A stretch of 8,529 bases of DNA. Origin: Actinomycetota bacterium. GTDB taxonomy: Bacteria > Actinomycetota > Thermoleophilia > Gaiellales > Gaiellaceae. The DNA lies in the NCBI GenBank assembly GCA_016870235.1, contig VGCB01000085.1:1-8529 (forward strand). Direction: 5' to 3'. A program made the position numbers and the translations under genes. Positions 1 through 5,968 of the stretch are shown here, in pieces. The notes beneath the pieces were generated by a model that was not told the origin of the DNA, ran no database searches, and was given only the letters and a program-made list of their open reading frames with translations. The number at the start of each line of letters is the position of its first letter. Position 1 is the stretch's first letter.

Positions 1-1
1 G

Positions 2-844
2 CTGAGCTTCCCGCTCAGCGCGGTGCGGACGCTCGACGAGAGCGGAGCGCTGCAACCCATCGACGTGGACCGGATCTCGAGCTTCTGGGGTCTCGATCGC
101 GTGTTCCTGGGCAAGCGCTTCGCGTACGTCACGACGAACAGCGACGGCAAGGTGATCGTCCTGCCGACCTCATTCACGCGAATCGGCGTCACCGTCGCCG
201 GCCCGCAGCGCTACCGCACGCTCGGGGACGCCGTCAGCGCTCCAGGCGGCAGGACCGTGATGATCGACGCCCCGAGCGACAACCTCGCGCTGGCATGTCA
301 CGTCCTCGGACTGGACATGGGGCGGCTCCCGCGTGACCGGCTGAAGGAGGTCTCGGGCCTTCTCTCGCGCGTCCGCCGGCGGTCGGTCGGCGTCGTCGCG
401 ACCGTTGCCGAGCAGGTGGCGGCCCTCGCCGGCGGCGACGCGGAGATCGCATTCGCGACCCGGCCGTCCTGCGAGCGCGCCGCGCTCGCGGCCGGCGCGA
501 CGCAGGTGACGAGCCTGCCCTCGAAGCGGGAGCCGGCGCCGGTCGACGTCAACCTCATCGCCGTCGCCGCCGGATCGGCGCAGGGGGAGGCGGTGACTCG
601 GTACCTGGACGCGATCCTCGAGGCGCGGCACAACGCTGCGATCGCCGAGCACTTGACAGCCGGGGCGACGGTGCGGAAGGCGGTGCCCCTCGTCACCGAA
701 GCGAACCGGGCGACGTTCCCCTACGGCCAGCTGCGGCGGTACCTGCAGGTGTCGCCGACGTTCTTCGACCCGCCGGCGGCTTCCGACCGCTTCGTCACGC
801 AGACCGAGTGGCTCGACGCCTGGAGGACGATCGTCGGCGGGTAG
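2..844 (+). CDS. PotD-like ABC transporter substrate-binding protein, 5'-truncated by window edge
   Basis: This is the C-terminal part of an extracellular solute-binding protein resembling the spermidine/putrescine-binding (PotD) family. The frame is open back to base 2, so the gene almost certainly begins upstream; the GTG at 23 is probably internal, because conserved family sequence (GALQPIDVDRI, then a W-x-L-x-x-x-F stretch) starts soon after it. Also matching the family are a DGKVIVLPTSF segment, a TLGDAV segment where PotD has its 'W-x-D-L-F' region, a VMIDAPSDNLALA segment (PotD 'DDPREALG') and a C-terminal TQTEWLDAWRTI tail. Any signal peptide or lipobox lies outside the window. The protein would bind a small, probably cationic ligand for import; polyamine is only a family default. 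The permease and ATPase genes are not visible. It converges on the lipase gene with 7 nt between the stop codons. Confidence 0.72.
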   Translation: MSFPLSAVRTLDESGALQPIDVDRISSFWGLDRVFLGKRFAYVTTNSDGKVIVLPTSFTRIGVTVAGPQRYRTLGDAVSAPGGRTVMIDAPSDNLALACHVLGLDMGRLPRDRLKEVSGLLSRVRRRSVGVVATVAEQVAALAGGDAEIAFATRPSCERAALAAGATQVTSLPSKREPAPVDVNLIAVAAGSAQGEAVTRYLDAILEARHNAAIAEHLTAGATVRKAVPLVTEANRATFPYGQLRRYLQVSPTFFDPPAASDRFVTQTEWLDAWRTIVGG

Positions 845-851
845 CGCCGCG

Positions 852-1970
852 TCAGGACGCGACCTGGGCGGCGAGCGCGCGGCCGCGCTCGATCACTGCC
901 CGCTTCACCTCCACCGGCCACGTCAGCCCGGGCCGGAAGCCCGGGTCGAGCCCGACCGGCCCGACGTCGGCCCGGATCACCGTCACCGGCAGCGCCCGCT
1001 CGTGCTTGAGCGGGAAGCTCGATGCGTCGAGACGTGCCCGGAGCGCGGCGCGGGCCTCCTCGGACACGTCCGGCCGGTCCGCGATCGAGAGGAGGTCGCG
1101 CCGGAGCGCGGCGAGCTCACGCATCGTCGCGTCGCGCTCGGCGGCCCAGCGCTCCTCGATCGACGAGTTGCGGGCAACCGCGACCCGCATCAGCCGGCCC
1201 ATCATGTCCGCGAGGTGCGGAGGCTCGCCGCGCGCATGGCGCTCGCCCGCGCGCTCGAGCTCCGCGATCAGCGCCTTCACCGGCGGCACCGCCCGGAACC
1301 GCTCGAGCCGGCTCTTGAGGCGGGCGAGGCTCTCGCCGGTCGGGTTCCAGCCGGCGCTGAGGTAGCGGAACCCAACGATCTCGTGGACGCTCGGGTTCTC
1401 GTACGCGTGGCCGAGCGGAAAGTTCCGGACCCAGGCGCCGTCGGTCGCGATCACGTCCGCGACGCGGACGGGGAGCACGAGCGCGCTGATCGCCGCGGAG
1501 GCGAGGATCGCCTGCGCCATCACGTCCGGCGGTGTCGTTCGCGACGCGAACGTCCGCTCGAAGGCGTGGTCGGCGGTCTCCGGTCGCTCGGAGGTGACGT
1601 CGGTGACGCAGACGACCATCTCCACGGGCGCGGCCGCGAGCTGCTCGGCGATCCGCTCCGGCGGCTCGAGCTTGCGCGCGATCGTCTCCGGCAGGGCGTA
1701 GTCGTGGAGCCCGGTGAGCGGCAGCTGCCACAGCCGGTTCGGCCGGAAGGTCTCCTCCGGCTTGAGCTCGAGGCAGAACCGCTCGAGCTCGTCCATGCGG
1801 TCGAGCGCCGCCATCGTGCCGGTGAGAGCGCCTGCCGACGTGCCGTAGATCCATCCGACACGCGGCCAGAGCGACGTCTGGCGCAGCCCCTGCAGGAAAC
1901 CGATCTCGAGCAGGAGGCCGTTGATGCCTCCGCCGGAGAGGACGAGCGCGGCGTCGCGTGTCTGGGACAT
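852..1970 (-). CDS. Patatin-like phospholipase / acyl hydrolase
   Basis: A 372-residue patatin-fold lipid acyl hydrolase. All three family signatures are visible: the oxyanion-hole glycine loop GGGING (residues 13-18), the nucleophile elbow GTSAG (43-47, Ser45) and the second member of the Ser-Asp dyad in the DGA motif (Asp177). No signal peptide is seen, so a cytoplasmic or membrane-associated enzyme is likely; the substrate cannot be told from sequence. Residues from about 215 onward are helical and charged (ERAGERHARGEP, RWAAERDATMREL) and lie beyond the catalytic core. The ATG at 1970 is chosen because the glycine loop follows 12 residues later and a -10-like CAGAAT lies exactly 6 nt upstream, consistent with a leaderless mRNA. 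The gene is divergent from the small unknown gene beginning at 1988. Confidence 0.93.
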   Translation of the reverse strand: MSQTRDAALVLSGGGINGLLLEIGFLQGLRQTSLWPRVGWIYGTSAGALTGTMAALDRMDELERFCLELKPEETFRPNRLWQLPLTGLHDYALPETIARKLEPPERIAEQLAAAPVEMVVCVTDVTSERPETADHAFERTFASRTTPPDVMAQAILASAAISALVLPVRVADVIATDGAWVRNFPLGHAYENPSVHEIVGFRYLSAGWNPTGESLARLKSRLERFRAVPPVKALIAELERAGERHARGEPPHLADMMGRLMRVAVARNSSIEERWAAERDATMRELAALRRDLLSIADRPDVSEEARAALRARLDASSFPLKHERALPVTVIRADVGPVGLDPGFRPGLTWPVEVKRAVIERGRALAAQVAS

Positions 1971-1987
1971 GTACCTATTCTGGTGTC
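1971..1987. promoter_or_regulatory. Compact divergent promoter: overlapping -10 elements on both strands
   Basis: Only 17 nt separate the lipase ATG (1970, minus) from the GTG at 1988 (plus). On the plus strand TATTCT (1976-1981) is followed by 6 nt and GTG. On the minus strand CAGAAT (1982-1977) is followed by 6 nt and ATG. The two hexamers share five base pairs, because an A/T-rich -10 core can read as a -10 on either strand. Both transcripts would start at or next to the start codon. No convincing -35 is seen on either side. The call rests on spacing and on agreement with other starts in the window. Confidence 0.55.
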
Positions 1988-2356
1988 GTGCGCGGGGACG
2001 AGGAAGCCTTCCAGACCGGCACGATCGTCGTCGAGGACGCCCCGGTCGCCGACGACGAGCTGTGGAGCGACGACGGCGGCGAGAACTATGCCGGGTGGTG
2101 GTGCGTGCGCACCGACCCGTTCCCGTGCCCGGCGCCGGGCTGCACCTTCGTCGCCGAGTTCATGACCGCCGCGCACCTCATCCTCGTCTGGCAGGAGCGC
2201 GACGACCCCAACCTCCTCTGGCACGCTCAGCGGGCGAAGGAGGTCGGCCGCAACCCGCGCGTCGTCGGCTACGAGCCCGCCTACGGCCCGAGCGCCTCGT
2301 ACTACGCCTGGGAGGCCGCGGGCAGGCCCGTGCACGGCGTCAAGGGGAAGACGTAG
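1988..2356 (+). CDS. Hypothetical small protein with CX7CX4CX10H cluster
   Basis: A 122-residue protein that I do not recognise. The start is placed at GTG 1988. An in-frame GTG at 1958 would give 132 residues but would overlap the divergent lipase gene, whereas 1988 sits 6 nt after a -10-like TATTCT. The N-terminal third is acidic (EDAPVADDELWSDDGG). The centre carries Cys39, Cys47, Cys52 and His63 (CX7CX4CX10H) inside a tryptophan-rich stretch (GWWCV). Cys47 and Cys52 resemble the first half of a C2H2 zinc finger, so metal binding is possible, but the second histidine is not in standard position. The C-terminal half contains YGPSASYYAWEAAGRP. No signal peptide or membrane segment is seen. 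Codon use and GC content match the neighbours, so a real gene is likely; the function is unknown. Confidence 0.72.
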   Translation: MRGDEEAFQTGTIVVEDAPVADDELWSDDGGENYAGWWCVRTDPFPCPAPGCTFVAEFMTAAHLILVWQERDDPNLLWHAQRAKEVGRNPRVVGYEPAYGPSASYYAWEAAGRPVHGVKGKT

Positions 2357-2406
2357 GCAGGCACGGGTCGGAGGCGCTGCCGTCGTGTCCGCGCGGGCAG
2401 CATGGC

Positions 2407-2418
2407 TAGGATCCCTGA
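2407..2418 (+). promoter_or_regulatory. -10 element TAGGAT for leaderless HMA gene
   Basis: TAGGAT (2407-2412) matches the TAnnnT -10 pattern and lies exactly 6 nt before the GTG at 2419, the same spacing as at 1988, 1970 and 8112. An AGGA within it could alternatively act as a weak ribosome binding site. No clear -35 is visible. Confidence 0.5.
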
Positions 2419-2637
2419 GTGGCCTCGCAGACCGAGACGATCCAGGTGAGCGGCGTCCGCTGCGAGCGGTGCGTGAACCGGCTCGCCGCCGCGCTCACGG
2501 GGCACCCCGGGCTCAAATCGGCGAACGCGAACCTGATGGGACAGGTCATGCTCTCCTTCGACGACGAGCTCACGAGCCGGCAAGCGATCGTGGACGCGAT
2601 GGCCAAGTCCGGCTTTCGCGAGATCGTCCAGGTCTGA
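2419..2637 (+). CDS. Heavy-metal-associated (HMA) domain protein, CopZ-like
   Basis: A 72-residue single-domain HMA protein with the ferredoxin-like metallochaperone fold. The metal-binding loop is GVRCERC (Cys15, Cys18), equivalent to the family's GMTCxxC with Val replacing Met. The rest fits the beta-alpha-beta-beta-alpha-beta pattern: ETIQVSGV strand, CVNRLAAALTG helix, a LKSANANLM turn/strand, QVMLSF strand, RQAIVDAMAKSGF helix and a short final strand. The length is typical of CopZ-type copper chaperones, though ligand identity (Cu, Zn or another soft metal) cannot be read from the loop alone. No P-type ATPase or metal regulator is beside it. The GTG start is set by the conserved first strand and the upstream -10. 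The ECF sigma gene follows after 64 nt with its own promoter. Confidence 0.9.
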   Translation: MASQTETIQVSGVRCERCVNRLAAALTGHPGLKSANANLMGQVMLSFDDELTSRQAIVDAMAKSGFREIVQV

Positions 2638-2642
2638 GGACC

Positions 2643-2670
2643 GGGAATAGGCCGCCCATGACGACCGTTT
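2643..2670 (+). promoter_or_regulatory. SigR/SigH-type promoter (GGGAAT-N18-GTTT) upstream of the sigma gene
   Basis: GGGAAT (2643-2648), an 18-nt spacer (2649-2666) and GTTT (2667-2670) match the published consensus for actinobacterial SigR/SigH promoters (GGAAT, about 18 nt, GTT). The site lies in the 64-nt gap before the ECF sigma gene and would give a transcript starting roughly 20-30 nt upstream of GTG 2702. This implies that the sigma factor activates its own operon, as SigR and SigH do. The match was found by eye, not scored against a background. Confidence 0.7.
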
Positions 2671-2701
2671 CCGCTTCTCGTAGGGCGCTGCGGTAGCAGC
2701 G

Positions 2702-3295
2702 GTGGGCAAGGCCGACGCCGACGCCGGCAAGGAGCCACGCTCGATCGCGTCACAGGCACGCGACCGGGTGCGGTTCGAGGAGGAGGCGCTCGCGCTCGCC
2801 GACCAGGTCTACCGGGTCGCCCGCCGGCTGGTCGGGTCGCGTGAGGAAGCGGAGGATCTTGTCCAGGAGACGTACGCACGGGCTTTCAGGGCATGGCGGC
2901 AGTACACGCCCGGCACCAACCTCCGCGCGTGGCTCCTGCGCATCCTCACCAACCTCAACGTCGACCGCGGCCGGCGCATCCAGCGGTCCCCCGACACGAC
3001 ACCGCTCGAGGAGAGCGACTACTTCCTCGCCAACAAGCTCGCCGAGCGGGCGGGCGAGGACGTCCTCGAGCAGGAGAAGGTCGTCGAGCGCCTGTCCCAG
3101 GACTCGATCGTCGACGCGCTCTCCTCGCTCTCGCACGACTTCCGCGACGTGGTCGTGCTGGTCGACATCGGCGAGTTCAGCTACGCCGACGCCGCGCAGA
3201 TCCTCGACGTCCCGATCGGAACCGTGATGTCAAGGCTCCACCGCGGCCGGCGGCAGCTGAAGCAGAAGCTCGCGGAGCAGGCGGTGGAGGCGTGA
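2702..3295 (+). CDS. sigR: ECF RNA polymerase sigma factor, SigR/SigH type
   Basis: A 197-residue extracytoplasmic-function sigma factor. Sigma region 2 spans about residues 26-92, with EDLVQETYARAF in the core-binding helix and NLRAWLLRILTNLNVD following. Region 4 spans about 134-190, with the helix-turn-helix FSYADAAQILDVPIGTVMSR followed by LHRGRRQLK. Region 2 sequence, the acidic linker and the downstream zinc anti-sigma gene all point to the SigR/SigH class, which activates disulfide-stress genes (thioredoxin systems, proteases, low-molecular-weight-thiol functions). The GTG at 2702 lies downstream of the SigR-type promoter; an in-frame GTG at 2768 (VRFEEEAL) is an alternative that would still keep region 2 intact. 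The stop overlaps the start of the anti-sigma gene in GTGA, indicating translational coupling. Confidence 0.92.
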   Translation: MGKADADAGKEPRSIASQARDRVRFEEEALALADQVYRVARRLVGSREEAEDLVQETYARAFRAWRQYTPGTNLRAWLLRILTNLNVDRGRRIQRSPDTTPLEESDYFLANKLAERAGEDVLEQEKVVERLSQDSIVDALSSLSHDFRDVVVLVDIGEFSYADAAQILDVPIGTVMSRLHRGRRQLKQKLAEQAVEA

Positions 3296-3528
3296 CGGCC
3301 CACAAGGGCCCGTGCGATGCCTGCGAGGAGCTGCTCCAGGGCTATCTCGACCGGCAGCTGAACGACACGGAGCTCAAGCAGGCCGAGTCCCACCTCGGCG
3401 ACTGCGACTACTGCCGGCGCCGCTACCGGTTCGAGCTCTCGCTCCGCATGTACGTGCAGACGACCGCAGCCGAGCGCATGCCTCCGGGCCTTCTCGAGAA
3501 GCTCGCGCAGCTCCGCGCGGTCGAGTAG
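3292..3528 (+). CDS. Zinc-type anti-sigma factor (RsrA/RshA-like, ZAS)
   Basis: A 78-residue anti-sigma factor starting at the GTG inside the GTGA overlap with the sigma gene. The frame is open further upstream, but that sequence runs through the sigma gene and is not protein-like. The ZAS signature HX3CX2C is present as His34, Cys38 and Cys41, with Cys8 and Cys11 near the N-terminus in CDACEELL. In Streptomyces RsrA, zinc bound through such residues holds the sigma factor inactive, and disulfide formation releases zinc and the sigma factor. By motif Cys11 best matches RsrA Cys11, but by spacing to the His Cys8 fits equally well. The protein is shorter than RsrA (about 105 residues) and lacks its long C-terminal tail. 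It probably binds the adjacent sigma factor in the cytoplasm and acts as the redox sensor. Confidence 0.9.
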   Translation: MTAHKGPCDACEELLQGYLDRQLNDTELKQAESHLGDCDYCRRRYRFELSLRMYVQTTAAERMPPGLLEKLAQLRAVE

Positions 3529-3537
3529 CGGTCGGCG

Positions 3538-4083
3538 TCAGCCGTCGAGCGCGTCGAGGTCGGCCGGCGTGTCGACGTCGCCGGGATCGCCGAGGTCGTC
3601 GCACGGGACTAGGACCGGCGTCACCCCGCGAAGCCCCTCGTCCGGGATCGACGCCCACGCCGCCCGGCCGATCACGAGCGGATGCCCGCGGAAGCCGGCG
3701 TAGGAGGCCGCGTAGCAGCGCGCCTCGTCGTCCTCCTGCAGCCGGGCGGCGAGCACGCGGCGGACGGCGTCGGCCGAGAGCCGCGGGCCGTCCGCGAGGA
3801 GCACGACCGCGGCCTGCGTCTCGGCGCCGAGTGCCGCGAGGCCGCACCGGAGCGATGCGCCCGGGCCGCTCGCCCAGGACGGGCAGGGCACGAGCCGCAC
3901 GCCCGCGGGCAGCCGGGCCGCGTCGAGCGCGTGGGCGCCCTCGACCACGACCGCCTCGGCGAGCGTCCCGTCGGCCAGGAGCGGCGCGATGCGCTCCAGC
4001 ACCCGCGGGAGGAGGAGCTGCTGCTTGGCCGCGCCGAACCGGGAGGCCGCACCCGCGGCGAGGACGACCGCCGCGACCGTCAA
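3538..4083 (-). CDS. MobA/MocA-like nucleotidyltransferase (NTP_transferase_3)
   Basis: A 181-residue nucleotidyltransferase of the MobA-like Rossmann group, which includes the molybdenum-cofactor guanylyl- and cytidylyltransferases MobA and MocA and the related PucB/CoxI proteins. The nucleotide-binding signature LAAGxxxRxGxxK is present (LAAG 8-11, Arg15, Lys20). ASLRCGL (77-82), the DxP metal site as DGP (98-100), GHP (133-135) and the terminal D-V-D-T-P (Asp171) also match. The family usually has DQP or DMP, so Gly at the middle position is unusual. The start is the TTG at 4083, which overlaps the isomerase stop as TTGA and places the first strand (TVAAVVLAAG) right at the N-terminus; no ATG or GTG fits better. 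It is the last gene of a three-gene operon. No molybdoenzyme is in view, so the substrate is open. Confidence 0.88.
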   Translation of the reverse strand: MTVAAVVLAAGAASRFGAAKQQLLLPRVLERIAPLLADGTLAEAVVVEGAHALDAARLPAGVRLVPCPSWASGPGASLRCGLAALGAETQAAVVLLADGPRLSADAVRRVLAARLQEDDEARCYAASYAGFRGHPLVIGRAAWASIPDEGLRGVTPVLVPCDDLGDPGDVDTPADLDALDG

Positions 4084-4727
4084 GACCGGCCGACGGTGAC
4101 GGCCTCGACGACCACCGGCTCCGTCGGCTGCTCCGCCTCGTCGCCGAGCTGCCCGATCTTCTCGACGACGTCGAGGCCGTCGCTGACCCGGCCGACGACC
4201 GCGTAGTCGGCCGGGAGGCCCGCGTCCTCGGCCGTGACCACGAACCACTGGCTGCCCGATGTCCCGGGCGGGTCCACCGACGTCTTCGCCATCGCGACGA
4301 CGCCCTTCACGTAGGTCGTTCCCTCGGGCGGCGCGTCGACGGTCGCGTAGCCCGGGCCGCCGTTCCCCTCCTGGGTCGGGTCGCCGCCCTGGATCACGAA
4401 GTCCGGCACGATCCGGTGCACGACCGTCGCGTCGTAGAAGCCGGACTCGGCGAGCGCGACGAGGGACGCCGCCGTCTTCGGCGCAGTCTCGCGGTCGAGC
4501 ATGACGACGAACGTGCCGCAGTTCGTCTCGAACGTGAGCGTGTACGTCTTCCCGGCCTCGAGCGGCTCTCCCGGCGCCTCCCGCGTCCGCTCCTCCGGCG
4601 CCGGAACGGCGACCTCCTCGCAGACCGTGCTCGAGCCCGACGCGCTCGTGTCGGTGTCGGCGCCGCCGCACCCGGCCGCGACCAGCGCCAGGCCCGTGAC
4701 AAGCGGCAAGAGGAGGTTCCTACCCAT
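4080..4727 (-). CDS. Lipoprotein cyclophilin-type peptidyl-prolyl cis-trans isomerase
   Basis: A 215-residue secreted, probably lipid-anchored cyclophilin that would catalyse prolyl isomerisation in exported proteins. Starting at ATG 4727, residues 1-20 form a signal peptide with a lipobox-like VAAGC (Cys20), followed by a low-complexity linker (GGADTDTSASGSS). The cyclophilin domain spans about 60-212: HRIVPDF (104-110, containing the catalytic Arg), VIQGGD (111-116), the substrate-pocket segment SGSQWF (157-162; classical GSQFF) and DYAVVGRVSDGLDVV near the end. Trp replaces the usual first Phe of GSQFF, as is common in bacterial forms. Two further cysteines (36, 70) could form a disulfide outside the membrane. 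A TTG at 4751 would add eight residues; the ATG gives a more typical signal peptide. It overlaps the amidohydrolase by 8 nt upstream and the nucleotidyltransferase by 4 nt downstream. Confidence 0.93.
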   Translation of the reverse strand: MGRNLLLPLVTGLALVAAGCGGADTDTSASGSSTVCEEVAVPAPEERTREAPGEPLEAGKTYTLTFETNCGTFVVMLDRETAPKTAASLVALAESGFYDATVVHRIVPDFVIQGGDPTQEGNGGPGYATVDAPPEGTTYVKGVVAMAKTSVDPPGTSGSQWFVVTAEDAGLPADYAVVGRVSDGLDVVEKIGQLGDEAEQPTEPVVVEAVTVGRS

Positions 4728-5865
4728 CGGTGAGGGCAAGCGTATTCGCAAGCTGGAGCAGGCGGAACGCCTGGCGCACGTGCGGCAGGCGGGCGTCGGG
4801 ATCGTAGGCGCCGAGGCCTTCCCAGGCCTCGCGGACGAGGAGGAGGAGCGCGCGGATCCGGTCGAGCGTCTCGCGATGCCCGTCGGCCTGCTCGTCGCAG
4901 GCGTTGAGCGCCAGGCCGAGCACGCCGTACGAGTCGCCGACCTGCCGGGCCCACAGCAGGCCGGACGCCATCGTCAGGTACTGGTGGATGCGAGCGAGCG
5001 TGACCGGAACCGAGATCGCGGCCGGGCCCACGGGTCGCGTCGGGGCCGGGAGCTCACGACCGTCCGCGACCGCGGCCGCGATGCCGCCGAGCATCGCCCG
5101 GACGCCGTCGTCGTCGAGCCCGGACATCCTCGCCGCCCGGATCGCGAGCAGGAGCGACTGCGGCTGCCGGCCGTACGGGTAGTCGGACGCGTAGACGACC
5201 TGCTCGGGCGGGACGAGCCGGTAGAGGTCGAGCAGGTCGAGCACGCTCAGCACTGAGGTGTCGAAGAGGACGCCGGGGACGCCCGCGAAGTTGCGCGCCA
5301 TCGCCTCGAGGTCGACGATGCCCGCGTGCGCGACGATCAGCGTGCCGCCGTACCTCGCATGGAGGCGCCCGAGATCGTCGGCGATCGGCGGCAGGCCGCG
5401 GCCGCCGTGGATCAGGATCGGCACGCGGCGGTCGGCCGCGAGCTCGAAGACCGGCTCGAGCCGGGGATCGTGGGCGAGGAACGCCTGTGCCCGGGGATGG
5501 AGCTTGATCCCGCGCGCGCCGAGGTCGAGGCAGCGGGTCGCCTCCTCGATCGGCCCGTCTGCGAGGTCGAGGCGGACGAACGGGATCAGCGCGCCTCCCG
5601 ACGCCGCCGCGTGCGCGAGCGTCCGGTCGTTGGCGGCCCGGAAGGCGGGCACACGGTCTGGCTCGTCGAGGCAGAAGACGAACGAGCGCACGACGCCCCA
5701 CGCCGCCTGAATCGCGCTCAGCTCCTCGGGGTCGCCGACCATCCCGTCGATGTCGAGCCCGAGGTGCGTGTGGACGTCGAAGAGCGTCGTCCCCGGCGGG
5801 ATCTCGGCGGTGACGAGCCCGTGATACGGCGCCACGGCCGCGGCCATGCGGTCGGCGAGGTGCAC
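4720..5865 (-). CDS. Amidohydrolase-family (TIM-barrel) protein with helical C-terminal extension
   Basis: A 381-residue metal-dependent hydrolase of the amidohydrolase_2 type. The metal site is visible as DVHTH (30-34, His32 and His34), a GIKLHP segment (Lys121, His123), a strand-end histidine in LIHGG (His153), LIVAHAG (His180) and the catalytic Asp in YASDYPYG (Asp228). The barrel ends near residue 265. The remaining ~110 residues are a separate, mostly helical segment rich in leucine (IRALLLLVREAW, RLLQLANTLAL) that is not part of the usual domain. No signal peptide is seen. The substrate is not recognisable; family members include decarboxylases and lactone or ester hydrolases. The GTG at 5865 is preferred because it lies 8 nt after a -10-like TAGACT; ATG 5847 is an alternative. 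It is the first gene of the operon with the prolyl isomerase and MobA-like protein. Confidence 0.87.
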   Translation of the reverse strand: MHLADRMAAAVAPYHGLVTAEIPPGTTLFDVHTHLGLDIDGMVGDPEELSAIQAAWGVVRSFVFCLDEPDRVPAFRAANDRTLAHAAASGGALIPFVRLDLADGPIEEATRCLDLGARGIKLHPRAQAFLAHDPRLEPVFELAADRRVPILIHGGRGLPPIADDLGRLHARYGGTLIVAHAGIVDLEAMARNFAGVPGVLFDTSVLSVLDLLDLYRLVPPEQVVYASDYPYGRQPQSLLLAIRAARMSGLDDDGVRAMLGGIAAAVADGRELPAPTRPVGPAAISVPVTLARIHQYLTMASGLLWARQVGDSYGVLGLALNACDEQADGHRETLDRIRALLLLVREAWEGLGAYDPDARLPHVRQAFRLLQLANTLALTDG

Positions 5866-5879
5866 GGCCGGGGAGTCTA
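5866..5879 (-). promoter_or_regulatory. -10 element TAGACT for the amidohydrolase operon
   Basis: On the minus strand TAGACT (5879-5874) lies 8 nt before the GTG at 5865, again placing transcription start at or within a couple of bases of the start codon. The 103-nt gap between this gene and the upstream PDO stop has no other obvious signal and no convincing -35. Confidence 0.42.
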
Positions 5880-5968
5880 GTGCGGAGGCCCGCCCCCTCC
5901 GACGGGAAGCCTTCCGAGGCTCCGGACGCCGCTCTCCCGTGCTCGTACCGAAGGCGTGCCCGCGCGAC

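Noticed and set aside
23..25. GTG 23 as the true start of the PotD-like protein
   Set aside because: The frame is open to the window edge and the N-terminal third of the fold and any export signal are missing, so this is an internal Val codon.
1958..1987. GTG 1958 as the start of the small unknown protein
   Set aside because: It would overlap the divergent lipase coding sequence and lies upstream of the -10-like TATTCT. GTG 1988 fits the spacing seen at other starts.
3529..3537. Terminator between the convergent anti-sigma and nucleotidyltransferase genes
   Set aside because: Only 9 nt separate the stop codons and no hairpin with a T-run is present there.
5908..5930. Hairpin GGAGCC/GGCTTCC between the PDO stop and the amidohydrolase start as an intrinsic terminator
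   Set aside because: The stem needs a bulge and no T-run follows in either direction. In this composition such pairings arise by chance.
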